From Rotaria sp. Silwood1 (lineage: Eukaryota; Rotifera; Eurotatoria; Philodinida; Philodinidae), in NCBI GenBank assembly GCA_905250075.1, contig CAJNOP010000001.1, forward strand, positions 3,630,514-3,694,513: a stretch of 64,000 bases of DNA, in the 5' to 3' direction. The notes below the pieces were generated by a model. It made no database searches and was not told the DNA's origin. It saw nothing but the letters and a program-made list of their open reading frames with translations. Positions 13,291-24,413 of this stretch are shown here, piece by piece. The translations under genes and the position numbers were made by a program. Every line of letters starts with the position of its first letter. Within the stretch, counting starts at the first letter, position 1.

Positions 13291-16200
13291 ATGGTAATAG
13301 AAATTATTTTATACTTCATATTTCTAATTGTATTTTAATCATATAGAATACAAATTCAAATCAATCGGATTCTGTTGAAGTATCATCTTCAACATCATCG
13401 GTATCCGCTAGTTCATTTCTACCATTACCACATTCAACAAATGCAATTCAATCAATAAACAATAATAATCAGACAACAACTAAACCAATTCGACGTTTTT
13501 CATGTGCTGTTTGTAATATTGATTTATCTAATCAAAAACATTTTAATTCACATTTGAACAGTCGACAACATCAACAAGTATGATTTTTAAGAGACTTTCA
13601 ATAATTGAATGACTATATTGACATGCATAAAAGTGCTGACAATATGGAAGTACCATTCCTATATCAATTAGTGTGAGATTTAAGGAACAATATCACACAA
13701 TTGATAAGAGAAAAACATGACAAAGTATTTTCACTGAAAATTTAAATCATGTGAGAAATATATCCATACCGTTGTGATTGATGGAGATTTGTCGGTTAAT
13801 CGAACGAACCAGTGACCAACTACCAATTGCTTGGTTGATCGTTAGGTTAATTAATGATTTTCGATTATTTCATATGGTATTGAGGTACCAACATCGGTTA
13901 ATATATCATGTAAAGCTGTCCGTAGCTTTCCGAGCTTAATGTTTTACGTGTTAAAGTATAAATAATTGTTCTTTTACAGTTGAACGATCTTTAGGAAATA
14001 TTCAAAATATGTTATTTATATGGGAAATATTAGTTTTAATAGAGTTTCATCAAAGCTGTGATATCACTTCATGAAGAATTTGATATTTTCTCAAAATTTT
14101 TACTTATCGACCAATCATTTATGTTGTCCTCTTTCAGTTCACATATAGTGACCTGAAAAAATGATTCGACCAGATTTATTTTTAATGCTTTTTCAGCTGT
14201 CGTAAGTAATAAGTAAAATTTAAAGTATGGTATGAGTAAAGAACTTTATTTTTACTGAGAATTTCTCATAATAAAAAAAGTTAGCAGTTTTTCAAGGATA
14301 TTTGAAAAATACAAAATCAAGTTTTTCAACTCCAGAAGTTTATAATTATTATTGTGTTTGAATCATCTCAGATGATAGAGCAAATCATTGTCTACTAAAC
14401 TGAAATGACTTTCAGTTCTCTAGGATATTTTTTGACCATGACATATCAATCTTACAGCTGGCAAAAAATAATGTTCCTATACGGAATAACAAATTTTGTG
14501 TCTTTCGTAAGCTTGATGAATCTAACGATGGAATCTATCGAACTGATAATCTCCATTTGAGCACATATTTTGTACATAGCTAGGACTCATAATGTAGATA
14601 AAAATCCTGAAATTCTTCGTACCATTAGGCTTCTCTTCTTAAGTTACGGTCATTTTGTTGAATTTTTAACCTATTACGTAGGATATCACGATAAAGCACG
14701 AAACAAGAAGTTTCAATCTAAAATTGTCTTCGACAATAACTGTCATGGTCCTTATAGCATCCTGAAAGTTCCTGCTGAAACAGACGATTTCTTCTTGGAT
14801 TATCGGATGCCTAACAACTGAATTATTTTTGAAGCTCTTTTATGAAAAAAAATGTTTTTTTTTTTTACAAACGTGTTATCTCAGAAGGAAAATATCCGTT
14901 TGAGTTTAAACTTTTAGAATATTATAAGGATCAGGAGAGCTATTATCGAGAAGGATTTCAGATACAAGTTTCTTGTTGTTGAAATTTTTCTCGTGTATAT
15001 CTTTACTAGGCTGAAAATTCAGTAAAATGAACATAGCTTGAGAAGAAAGGTCTGATGGCGCGAACCATTTCAAGATTTTCATCTACACTATAAATCTAAT
15101 CTATTAGCAAAATATGAGCTCAAACGAAGTTTATCAGTTAGATGGGTTCTCTCGTTAATGGAAAAGGTTGTAGACCGTTGGAAGGCGTTTCCTTTTGCTG
15201 ATAATTATTTGCTTTATTATTCTGGGCAACTCAAACAAAAATATGATTGCAAACTCTATGAGGTAAAAAAGCTGAGTCTTGGTTTTTCAGAAACCCTATC
15301 CTTGGGAAACTAGAAATCATTTTTAGCGTCAAATATTCTCGTTCGAAATAAAACTCTTGACTTTAATTATTATTTGATTTGTTCTTTGCATTTTTATGGC
15401 AGTGATAAAACATTCAAGATTAACTTGATCGAATAATTGTCGGGAATGCTATTGATTTCATTTTTGAAAAATAATAATTTGATTGCATCATATCTCGATT
15501 ACTAACAAACTTTCACAAACAGGTTTGATTCTGAATAACTTACGTTTTATTCGAACGATACTTTTTCAAAACAAAAGATTTTCGTAAAATTAGGCGAAAC
15601 ACTATTCAAATTCCGCAAGCTATGATAGCTTCCCTCGGATGAGAATCAAATAATCGATATCAACTTAGTCAATTAATATAATATTGATTTCTATATTTCA
15701 TTAGATTTTACAAATCCATTAATCGTTGAGCATGATATTGAAAAATTTTTTTTTTTACAGGCACAAAGCATTCATGATGTATTACAATCAGGTAAATATT
15801 TCTTTTTTTTGTTGTATGTTTACTTTAATTCGAGAATTTCTCTATATAAAACAAAAGTCGCACCAGAATATCGCCCTGCATATAAAGCGATGTTTTCACC
15901 AGAGATGCTTAATAAAAAAGTATTTAATCGTCAGTTACGTTGCGAAGAACAAGTCAATCAAACAAAACAACCTTTATTAGGTAGATATCTCACTTTTTTG
16001 TTAATTAAATTAAGAAAAAAAAGAACAACTTTCTTTTAATTAGGTTTAAATTATATTATTGAATTTCAATTTGAAAATTTAACTGATCCAGCTCAATATA
16101 TATGTGAATTATGTCATACAAAATGTTCATCACAATCTATTCTTTGTCATATATTGAATATTCAACATCAACGAAAATTTTTAGTAAACAAACAAGACAA

Positions 16201-19200
16201 TTTCATTTCGAAATAATATGTTTTCGTTTGTTTTTTTTTTTTTGTTACTTAATTAGAAAATTCATCATCCAGATATGTATGAACGTGTATTATCCGCATC
16301 AAATATTCGTTCTGAACAACAACGTTTAATTGAAAATTTTGCTAAACAAATACAATCAAGACATGGTGGCCCAGGACAAATTCAACTACATATTCAACTT
16401 GATTCGTTTATTGGACAAAAACCAATTGTACTTGCTGTTATATTTAAATCTCAATCAGGACAAAATATAAAAGGAAATAAAAAAGCATCAATACAATTAT
16501 CATCAAAAACTTTTGAAGAATATGATTATGCATATGAAGATGAACCCGATAAAGGTAAATTCATTCATTTTTTTTTAAAGAAAATATATTAAGAATCAGA
16601 ATTTTTCTTTCAAGGAATTGAAGAATTCACATCTGAGTAAGTTTAGATTATATTTATTTATTAATAGAAATATTTGACGATGTTATTTTTCTTTATTATT
16701 GTAAAGACAAACAATAAATAATCATGATGGTTAGTTGAATAAATAAAGTTTTTCTTGTCTTTTGTTTATTAAGTAATTCTTTTTAAAGATTCAATTCAAC
16801 GAGGTTTATCTCAAGAAGATTTACTTTATCCATTTGATCGTCAGTTTTGGTATCAAAATTATAAAGATCTTCTTGGATCTCGACCGATTGATCCACATTC
16901 AGTAACTTATCAAGAAATAATGTATGGGCTTATTTGATTTGTTTTGTATTTCATATTTGTTTTTTTTTTATGTTCTTAGACCTGAATCAAATACTACGCA
17001 ACCATTTCAAGGCATATCGGTATGTTCTATTTCTAACGAGGGAAGAGTTTCAATTAATGAATTGTTTGCGAGTCGAAACTATGTGCACTATGTAAATGCA
17101 AATGAAGTATGAATATCATGAAAAGAATTAGTACATTTAACTTGTGTCTACAAAGATGCTGCATTTTTACGGTATTTTTTTAAATAGACTTAAAACTGAT
17201 CATAGACACAAACTTTAACATGTGCAGTTGCAAGTATTTTTGATTTGTTTCTATCCTGAAATAAGAATATTTAATCAATCGATTTATATGAGCAATGTAA
17301 AAGATACGCTATTACTAGACTAGGAACAACGGACAAGATCTGAAATATATATGTAGAAAATTATCCTCATTAACACGTGTCTCTATGCAAAGTTTCAAGT
17401 CGAAATTCGAAAATCAGTTTCGTTGAAATACAGCATTCATTTAAAAAATATCGTAAAAATGCAGTAACTTAACAGCAGTCAACTAAAGGCACTAACTTTT
17501 TTCAAGGTATTCATAGCTCATTTGCATATGCACAATGCACATAGTCTTAATTCAAAAGCAATTTATCAATTAGAGGGCCTCTTTCATCAGAAGGAACACT
17601 TGCATTTGTTAGATGTCATTTAAAAATATAAGATTTCTATGAAACTGAGAAAAATTCAAAAGAGAAATCGATTGATTATGTTAATAAGTTGAAATGTAAA
17701 TGATTTAACTAAAAACTTTTATTTTATCACAAAGATTTGATGAATATGAATTATTAATTGAGTTAATGTTACCACAGTAGAACGTTTGTTTCTTGTGGTC
17801 ATTTTGTGCAATAATAAATCAAATAAAAAGATAGCCAGAATTGATTTCTTAACAGAACCATGATCATATCTCAGTTCTGAAAGACTATCGAAATTAAAAA
17901 TATTCATAGTTTTCTTATTTCTATGAGCACTAATATAACCAGTTTATGAGATACAGTATGTCAGAAGTAATTGTACAGCATTTTGGGACTTGCACAGTTT
18001 TTTGTACATCTTAGCGAAAAACATGTTGAATAACGGTTCATCACGCGTGTAGTATCGAAGAGAATAATAGTCTGCATTTTTTGGTATTCAAATAAGAATT
18101 TTTCAATTAGGCTTTATTTCGAAAAAAGACCTGCATTCTTTAAATAAATCTCTCAAAATTACTATGAAGAATATTTGCAAAGAATTTGTTAATCTATAGT
18201 AAAATATATTCCATAGTTTTGTAAAGCACAAGTAATTATTCGTTGCAGTGAAAATGAATATTTCGATTGTTACGCAATGGTAATATATTTTTTTTGTCAA
18301 AGTAAAGTTCTTAGTTTTGTAAAACTTGAAATTCTCTGTCTTTTGGTATATGAATTTCTAGAAGAAGAAAATAACATTTACATTTACTTCAATTTAATAT
18401 AGCTTATTCATTAGTTTATCATTAACTAAATTTATCAAACTTACTTTTATTTTATCAATTATTTGATTATATTAATTCTCTAATCTTGTTTTATGTTTTT
18501 ATTTTTTATTTTTTTTTTCAGCAAACTATACATTCCTCTCCATTATCTATCATTGCCAATGAAAACCATTTAACTCTAGAAAATGGTCAAACAATTCGTC
18601 GAAATTCTAGTCAACCATCAAATCGTCGTGTAATACTTGATACCAATCGAACACCAATATTAACAAATAATGGTATATTAAGAATATCTCCAACAAAAAA
18701 TAAACCAAATTTTGATGGTTATACATTATTAAATGTACAACAAAAGAAAACGAATGGTACAAATGCTGTATTGAATGAACAATCAGCACGTGCTATATTA
18801 GCAGCAAGTGGTCTTTTGCAATCGGATGAAGAAGATGAACAAGATATGACAATATCACATCAATCATCAACTAATAATAATGAAGAATCAAAGAACAAAT
18901 CTGATCAAACTGTTTCACCACTAATTGCTAAACGAATGCTTGATGCTGTACTAAATGGAGATCTAGATGTTGTAAATATTCAACCATATTTTTCAACATT
19001 TGTTAATTTAATACAATCAGGACAAGTCGAACTAGAACGTCATCAAGCTGAAAGATTATTACATAAAGTTTTAGTCACTTCATCATCATTATCGCCACCA
19101 ATTATCAAGAATGAACCAGTACCAAATAGTAATAAACGAACACGATCAACTAGTCATTCAAGAGGTAAAACAAGTATATAGATAAATATATATGTAAGTG

Positions 19201-19396
19201 TGTATATACGTTGATTATAATCTTAGAACGTCATTCTTCATCAACAAACCGACATCAACATTATGAAGAATACAATTCATCAACAGAACCTAATTCAAAG
19301 AAATATTCGTCCACGTCATCGTCATCATCGACAACGAGACGTGTTCATTTGACAAATGAAAATAAAACAATGAATGGAAAACGATCTATTAATTAG
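13291..19396 (+). CDS. C2H2 (U1-like) zinc-finger protein, unnamed
   Basis: I cannot place this in a named family. The exons 13291-13293 (start codon only), 13347-13577, 15761-15791, 15858-15980, 16044-16183, 16257-16554, 16615-16636, 16707-16729, 16789-16921, 16980-17019, 18522-19164 and 19227-19396 join to 618 residues plus TAG. A first finger, FSCAVCNIDLSNQKHFNSHL, has C-x2-C and widely spaced His typical of U1/matrin-type RNA- or DNA-binding fingers. A second Cys pair lies in YICELCHTKCSS, followed by H-x5-H and a charged helix (QQRLIENFAKQIQSRHG). The C-terminal half is Ser/Asn/Thr-rich with acidic (SDEEDE) and basic patches and looks disordered. A nuclear role is likely but unproven. 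The start rests on an ATG directly followed by a GTAATA donor, with an in-frame TAA just upstream. Confidence 0.72.
13578..15760 (+). other. 2.2-kb intron of the zinc-finger gene holding coding-like debris
   Basis: The intron runs from GTATGA to a polypyrimidine-TACAG acceptor. Unlike other introns here it contains several short open stretches with protein-like composition at about 14461-15290, in different frames and broken by stops. They may be a decayed insertion; I recognise no family. Confidence 0.45.
17020..18521 (+). other. 1.5-kb intron of the zinc-finger gene
   Basis: Donor GTATGT follows TCG at 17019 and the acceptor is a T-rich tract ending CAG at 18521; both flanks are phase 0. 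The contents are AT-rich without a recognisable gene. A hidden exon cannot be excluded. Confidence 0.55.
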
Positions 19397-22300
19397 ATGT
19401 ATTTCAAGTATCATTAAATATGTACAAATGTATATGAAGAAGGTTTTCGACTGTATTTCTTTTCTTTTAAAACAGATATATATGTATATATACTATCTGT
19501 TCTTCAATCTCTCTTAAGTTTTGTTGCCGAATGCTTTCTTGTGTTATTTAACAAAGCATCATCCGATGGCTTTGATACTATACGATGAAAGTGTTTCTTT
19601 GTTGCTTTCTACTTGTTTTTTTTTTGACTTTTACAATTTACAGATACAAAGATTCGGAACTTTCTTTTCTTCCTATATAAGCATCTCATACTTACTAATC
19701 ATGGTGGTGTTTCCATTACAGATAAAAATGAACGAAAGGAACTAGGGATACTTGTTACACATTTTTGTTCTTTTCTCTTTTTTTTTGTTATTATTTATTT
19801 TTTTTCCTTTTTGTATGTTGTAGATATCCAGTAGTACAATCGAAATACTTTTATTCTTTTGCGTTTCTTGCATGATGATAAAAAAACATGAGAATTTAAT
19901 CCATTTGCACCAGATCCGTTATCCGCAATTGTATTGTGTGATAATGTCTCATATTAGTCATCAGTTTTTGGAAAAAAAAGTTTTTTCACGTTTTGTTTTG
20001 ATTATTTATGTTACTCTATTTAGAAGTTATGTCAAATTTCAGTATTAATGAAATTAACACACTCTTTTGTTGCAGAAAAAAAAAGTTGTCATACTACATT
20101 TGAGTAGTATTAAAAATTTTTAAATAAAAAGGATAGAGTACACATAAATTATATCGTCGCTTTTCTAAGAATGCCTAGGACTAATGAGTGTAAATTTTTT
20201 AAGATACAATTATTTATGCATTATATCTCAGCTGCAATGAGCCGTGTGGCATCTCATCCGTTCTCGTCTTTACCTCCGGCAACATATTCCGTGTTATCTC
20301 CTTCACTCTCACCATTCTCTGTTTGACCTTTACAGAAAAAAGGGCGGAGTAAAGATTAACCCTTTGACGTCGGGTGAGACATATATATCCCACTTTTTTG
20401 TTTTCGATTGCAAAACTATAATAAACTATGATCAATGACTCTGGAAGAAAGAATGATGATACTGCATAGACGGAATTAATTAGTGGATATTGTAGTTCCA
20501 GTAATATTGTTTATTTGTTTCTTCAACTGGAAGTTTTGAAGAAGGTTATCATTAATTCTCATTTCCAAAAGAAACTTGGCCATCCAAAATTCAGCCGTGA
20601 CAGGGTTAATTTGGTCTATATTTTTTCTCAACAAAGCTACTTCCATAACTCCTAGATTTTCTTTAAAAAAAATGCGAATTATAATTTCATACATATATTT
20701 GCTTCTGGATGCTATTACCATAGAATTCTTTCATCTTTTGTTTATTTCAAATAATGTTTGAATCGATTAATGTAATAACAATATAAATGATATAGTTAAT
20801 GTTGTTCAATTTTTCCACTAAAGCAAATGGAATAAAATCATAAGAAATAAAGAAAAATAATAAAGATTAATATAAATGAAATTCTGATAATATAGCATAG
20901 TCTTCCTTAAATATCAAATAAAAACCAACATTTACAACAATTATATCAAAGAAAGAAACCACTTAAGATGATAAACATTCTGCTTATTCTTTTATTCTTT
21001 TATGTAATATATAAATTATTTTTTAATTGAAAAGAAATTTCTAAATAGATCTAATAAATATGTTCCATATACAACTAATTTCCAACAGCTATAGTTATTT
21101 TCCGTATCGTTTGACTTGTATCATAAAAAGAAATGACAAAAATTTTCTTCATTATCGTTGACAAATAGCCTGCATTTTGTACTTTGGTCTCTATAGAAAT
21201 CAGTAATTTCATTTTCTAACACTATACAGCACATGAGAGTATGTTAAATGCTTATTATTTTATACAAATTATAGAATATAGTAGATGTAAGAACTGATTT
21301 TTCAAAATATTCGTACAACCATTTCTTCAGGTCGTATCAACAACTTTCATAAAGTAACATCATTGATTGAGTTCTGTTGTCATAGTTTTTGTTTTCAATA
21401 GTCAAAATATCCAAAAAAAAAAGGATAAATTTTAATCAACATGCAGTTTTACCAAGTTACAGACCTGATAAATTAGATTTCCTTATCATTGAATCAAAAT
21501 CATCGTGAATCAATTAGTGTAAAAAGACTAATCAGATGACTTAACAGAATATTTTACTTAAAATTTTAAATAATGATCAAATCCATTTTCAATTTGTCAT
21601 AAATTGGCCTAAACAGTAAGAGCTTAAAATTCATGAAAAGTTTTTTGTTTTCGATATATTAATATTGGTAGCATCTTCATCCGAATAAGAGATTATTAGA
21701 AAAAAAAAGTCATGATTGAGTGGCATATTATTTTTAAGTGCAACTTTGAAATTGAAAGTTTTTTGAATAGATTTTGAAAATTCATCTCTAATTTTATAAT
21801 AGAAATTATATTTTCTATTTTATACAGAAAAAAAAATTTTAGACAAGTTGTTTTATATCATATAATTGGTTATGATTTGTATTAATACGTATCCATGAAA
21901 TCTATACTCAAGTAGAAATTACCTATTGAAAAAGTATTGTTAAAAATGTTGAATGTTACGAGTAAAGATTAAGCTAAATGTCTTTTAGTTCAAACTCTCA
22001 ACTTGTACAAATAAAAAAGAAAGATTCTAAGGCTGGTGTGTGTGTTTTAAGTCATCAATATACAAAAAAGTTGTATTTAAGATTAACTCTGATCATTTGA
22101 TACAAAGAATACTCATGTCAAACCGTATTGATCTATCTGAGTAAGAATTTGCTGACCTTGATTCTTGTAGAAGTAATTCGTATATTGATTAAGAAATGAC
22201 ATAACATTTGATGCTTGATACTGTAATTAAGATCTAGGATGCGAAAGTTTTTTATTGCATGACTCGATAATAACCATCATAGACTTGTTACTGATGTATT

Positions 22301-23554
22301 ATATTGATTTATAACAGATTTAATGAACTTTTTCGATCAAAACAACCTAAATCTTAATATTATATTGTAAGAAGTTCATATTAACTATTATTTCAAAATT
22401 TGAATATATTTGCTTTGAGAATTTATTTTGATGACTTCTTATTCAACATGAGAATAGCATTTATGTTGATCACAAATCAAATTCATAAATGAATATTTTA
22501 ATTTTCTTAGCAATAAAACTGAATCTAGAGTGATTAATTACTAGTGAAAACATTCAAAACAAAAGAAATTCGTTTGGTAATGATTGAGATGTCATGAAAG
22601 TAAATCTCATCTACTGTCAAGATGAACTTGTTAATAGGTCACCTTCCAGCCAAGTGTAACGTAATAATATAAAGACGAAATATCTTCAAACTTATCAAAT
22701 CCATTCTCACGTTTTTTTCATCATCAATTCTCGCGTCTTCTAATTCTTGAAATATAGCACTAGTCACACAAGCATAGTCTAGAAAAGTCTGATTTATTTT
22801 GAAAAAAATGTTTCATTTGCAAAATTCAAATTCCTTGAATATTTTCGTATGATATCGTATCGATACATACCTAACTATCCTTCTCTATTCTTTTCTTTGA
22901 ATTATACTGTGTCAGTTATGTCATTACACTTTACTAGATATATATATATGTGTATGTTTGAACAAGCGGAAGCTTTTGTCAAGTAATTTCCATTTTCACA
23001 TTCCATAGAGAAATCGATTTATCTTACTTCGATTGAGATATTTCAATAATTGTAGCATCGACTCATTATTATGGAATTGATGTATGTCTTGAACATTTCT
23101 TTTATATGGTATGTCAATACAATTAATTTAGTTAATACATTTATTTCATATTGAAACAAAATAACTTAATTTAACCTTGTCAAAATAATACTGAATAATC
23201 CAGATCTTTAAATACTATCCATCTGATATGCAGCGCCATCTTTTGAATGAAACTCTAACTAAATCTTAAAATCGAAAGAACAGACCTATAGCTTCATCAT
23301 AATTTACATAAATAATAAATTATTTATTTTTCATCATACTATTTTCTTTAATCTTCTAACAAACCAATAGCAATCAAACTTTCTTTTTCTTCCTTATTTT
23401 TTGTTTCAATAGGTTCTTTTTATTTATTTGTTATTCTGTCTTGACAGTTCCAAGAGTTTCGAATATATATATATATATTATTTATAAATCTATCAAAATC
23501 CAAATGGCATTTTTTCTTAAGTATGAAAAATATCTTTAATGTTAGTGTTCAAAT
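19397..23554. other. Intergenic region with one candidate transposable element
   Basis: This lies between the zinc-finger stop codon and the MIC13-like remnant. It contains a short stretch of higher GC content at about 20225-20350 and the TTAA-flanked element at 20360-20605. The rest (20.7-23.5 kb) is AT-rich with no supported gene on either strand. Confidence 0.55.
20356..20609. mobile_element. Candidate small piggyBac-like non-autonomous element with TTAA duplications
   Basis: A TTAA at 20356-20359 is followed by CCCTTTGACGTCGGG. A TTAA at 20606-20609 is preceded by a sequence whose reverse complement begins CCCTGTCACGGCTGA. The two ends match at 10 of 15 positions, start with CCCT, and are flanked by TTAA, the known target site of piggyBac-superfamily elements. 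The interior is 246 bp with no transposase, so it would be a MITE-like or internally deleted copy. The imperfect repeat is the main doubt. Confidence 0.42.
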
Positions 23555-23894
23555 ATGAACATTCATATATTTAGATCGGCTATAAAACTAGCTATTATTG
23601 GTGGTGCTACAGTACTTGTTATTAATCATGAAGTATTGGGTACTAATAAATATACTCAACAAGTACTGAATGAAATTCGTTACATCATTACCAGATACAG
23701 TTGAAGCACTTGATAAAATTCCAACAAGACAATAAATAGAACGTGCTGTTACAGATATTTGAAATTTAGGTACATATATAATAATTTTTGATCAATATAT
23801 ATTTTGATTAAATATAGGCGTTCAAAAAAGTTTTAAATGGCTTATTGATATTCCATTACATACTCGTCGATTATTTTCTTCAATCAAAAGCTAA
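23555..23894 (+). pseudogene. Decayed MIC13/QIL1-like MICOS subunit
   Basis: The intact relative would be a small inner-membrane subunit of the mitochondrial MICOS complex. The 5' part reads from an ATG at 23555 and contains the hydrophobic stretch KLAIIGGATVLVINHEVLG, like the membrane segment of MIC13. The frame then breaks near 23690 (the sequel is in another frame) and stops occur at 23702-23704 in the first frame and at 23733-23735 and 23760-23762 in the second. A GT-AG intron (23770-23817) and a 3' exon ending in TAA at 23894, with QKSFKWLIDIPLHTRRLF, are still recognisable. The preserved intron argues against a retrocopy. Assignment rests on position, size and the membrane motif and is moderately sure. 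Confidence 0.62.
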
Positions 23895-24413
23895 AAAAAA
23901 AATAATCAACAAGAAATATTTCATCTCGTTAGTGTATTTCTTAAAGGTCTCTATTTTAATATATTGAACAAAAGAAAGTTTTTATTGGATGCATCAATCA
24001 AAGACGTCTTGCATTTTGTTGATTAAAAAGAGAAATATTGTTATTGTATACGTTGGGGTCGTTTGTCGAACACACAACAGAACAACAACAACATATTGCT
24101 ATTCTTTCTTTTTTTTTTTTCTTTTCCTTGCTGTCTTACTCCGTCCTATCAAAGCAACATCATGGCAACGTTCGAACGAGTTAAGATAAACAATATATAT
24201 ATATATTGGTTATTCCTTTTTTTTATATTTGTCTATTGACACAATTAAGTTTGGACCCCCTGCATTTTTTTTTCACTAAGAAAAAAAAATGAGAATGAAC
24301 AAATAAGAAATATTGACCGAAAGAATGAAAAAAAAAAATCTAGTAGTGTTAAACTTATCATTGATCTGTCTTGTAGATTGCCGTTGAATGAGTTTTTTTT
24401 CTTAAAATCTAAA

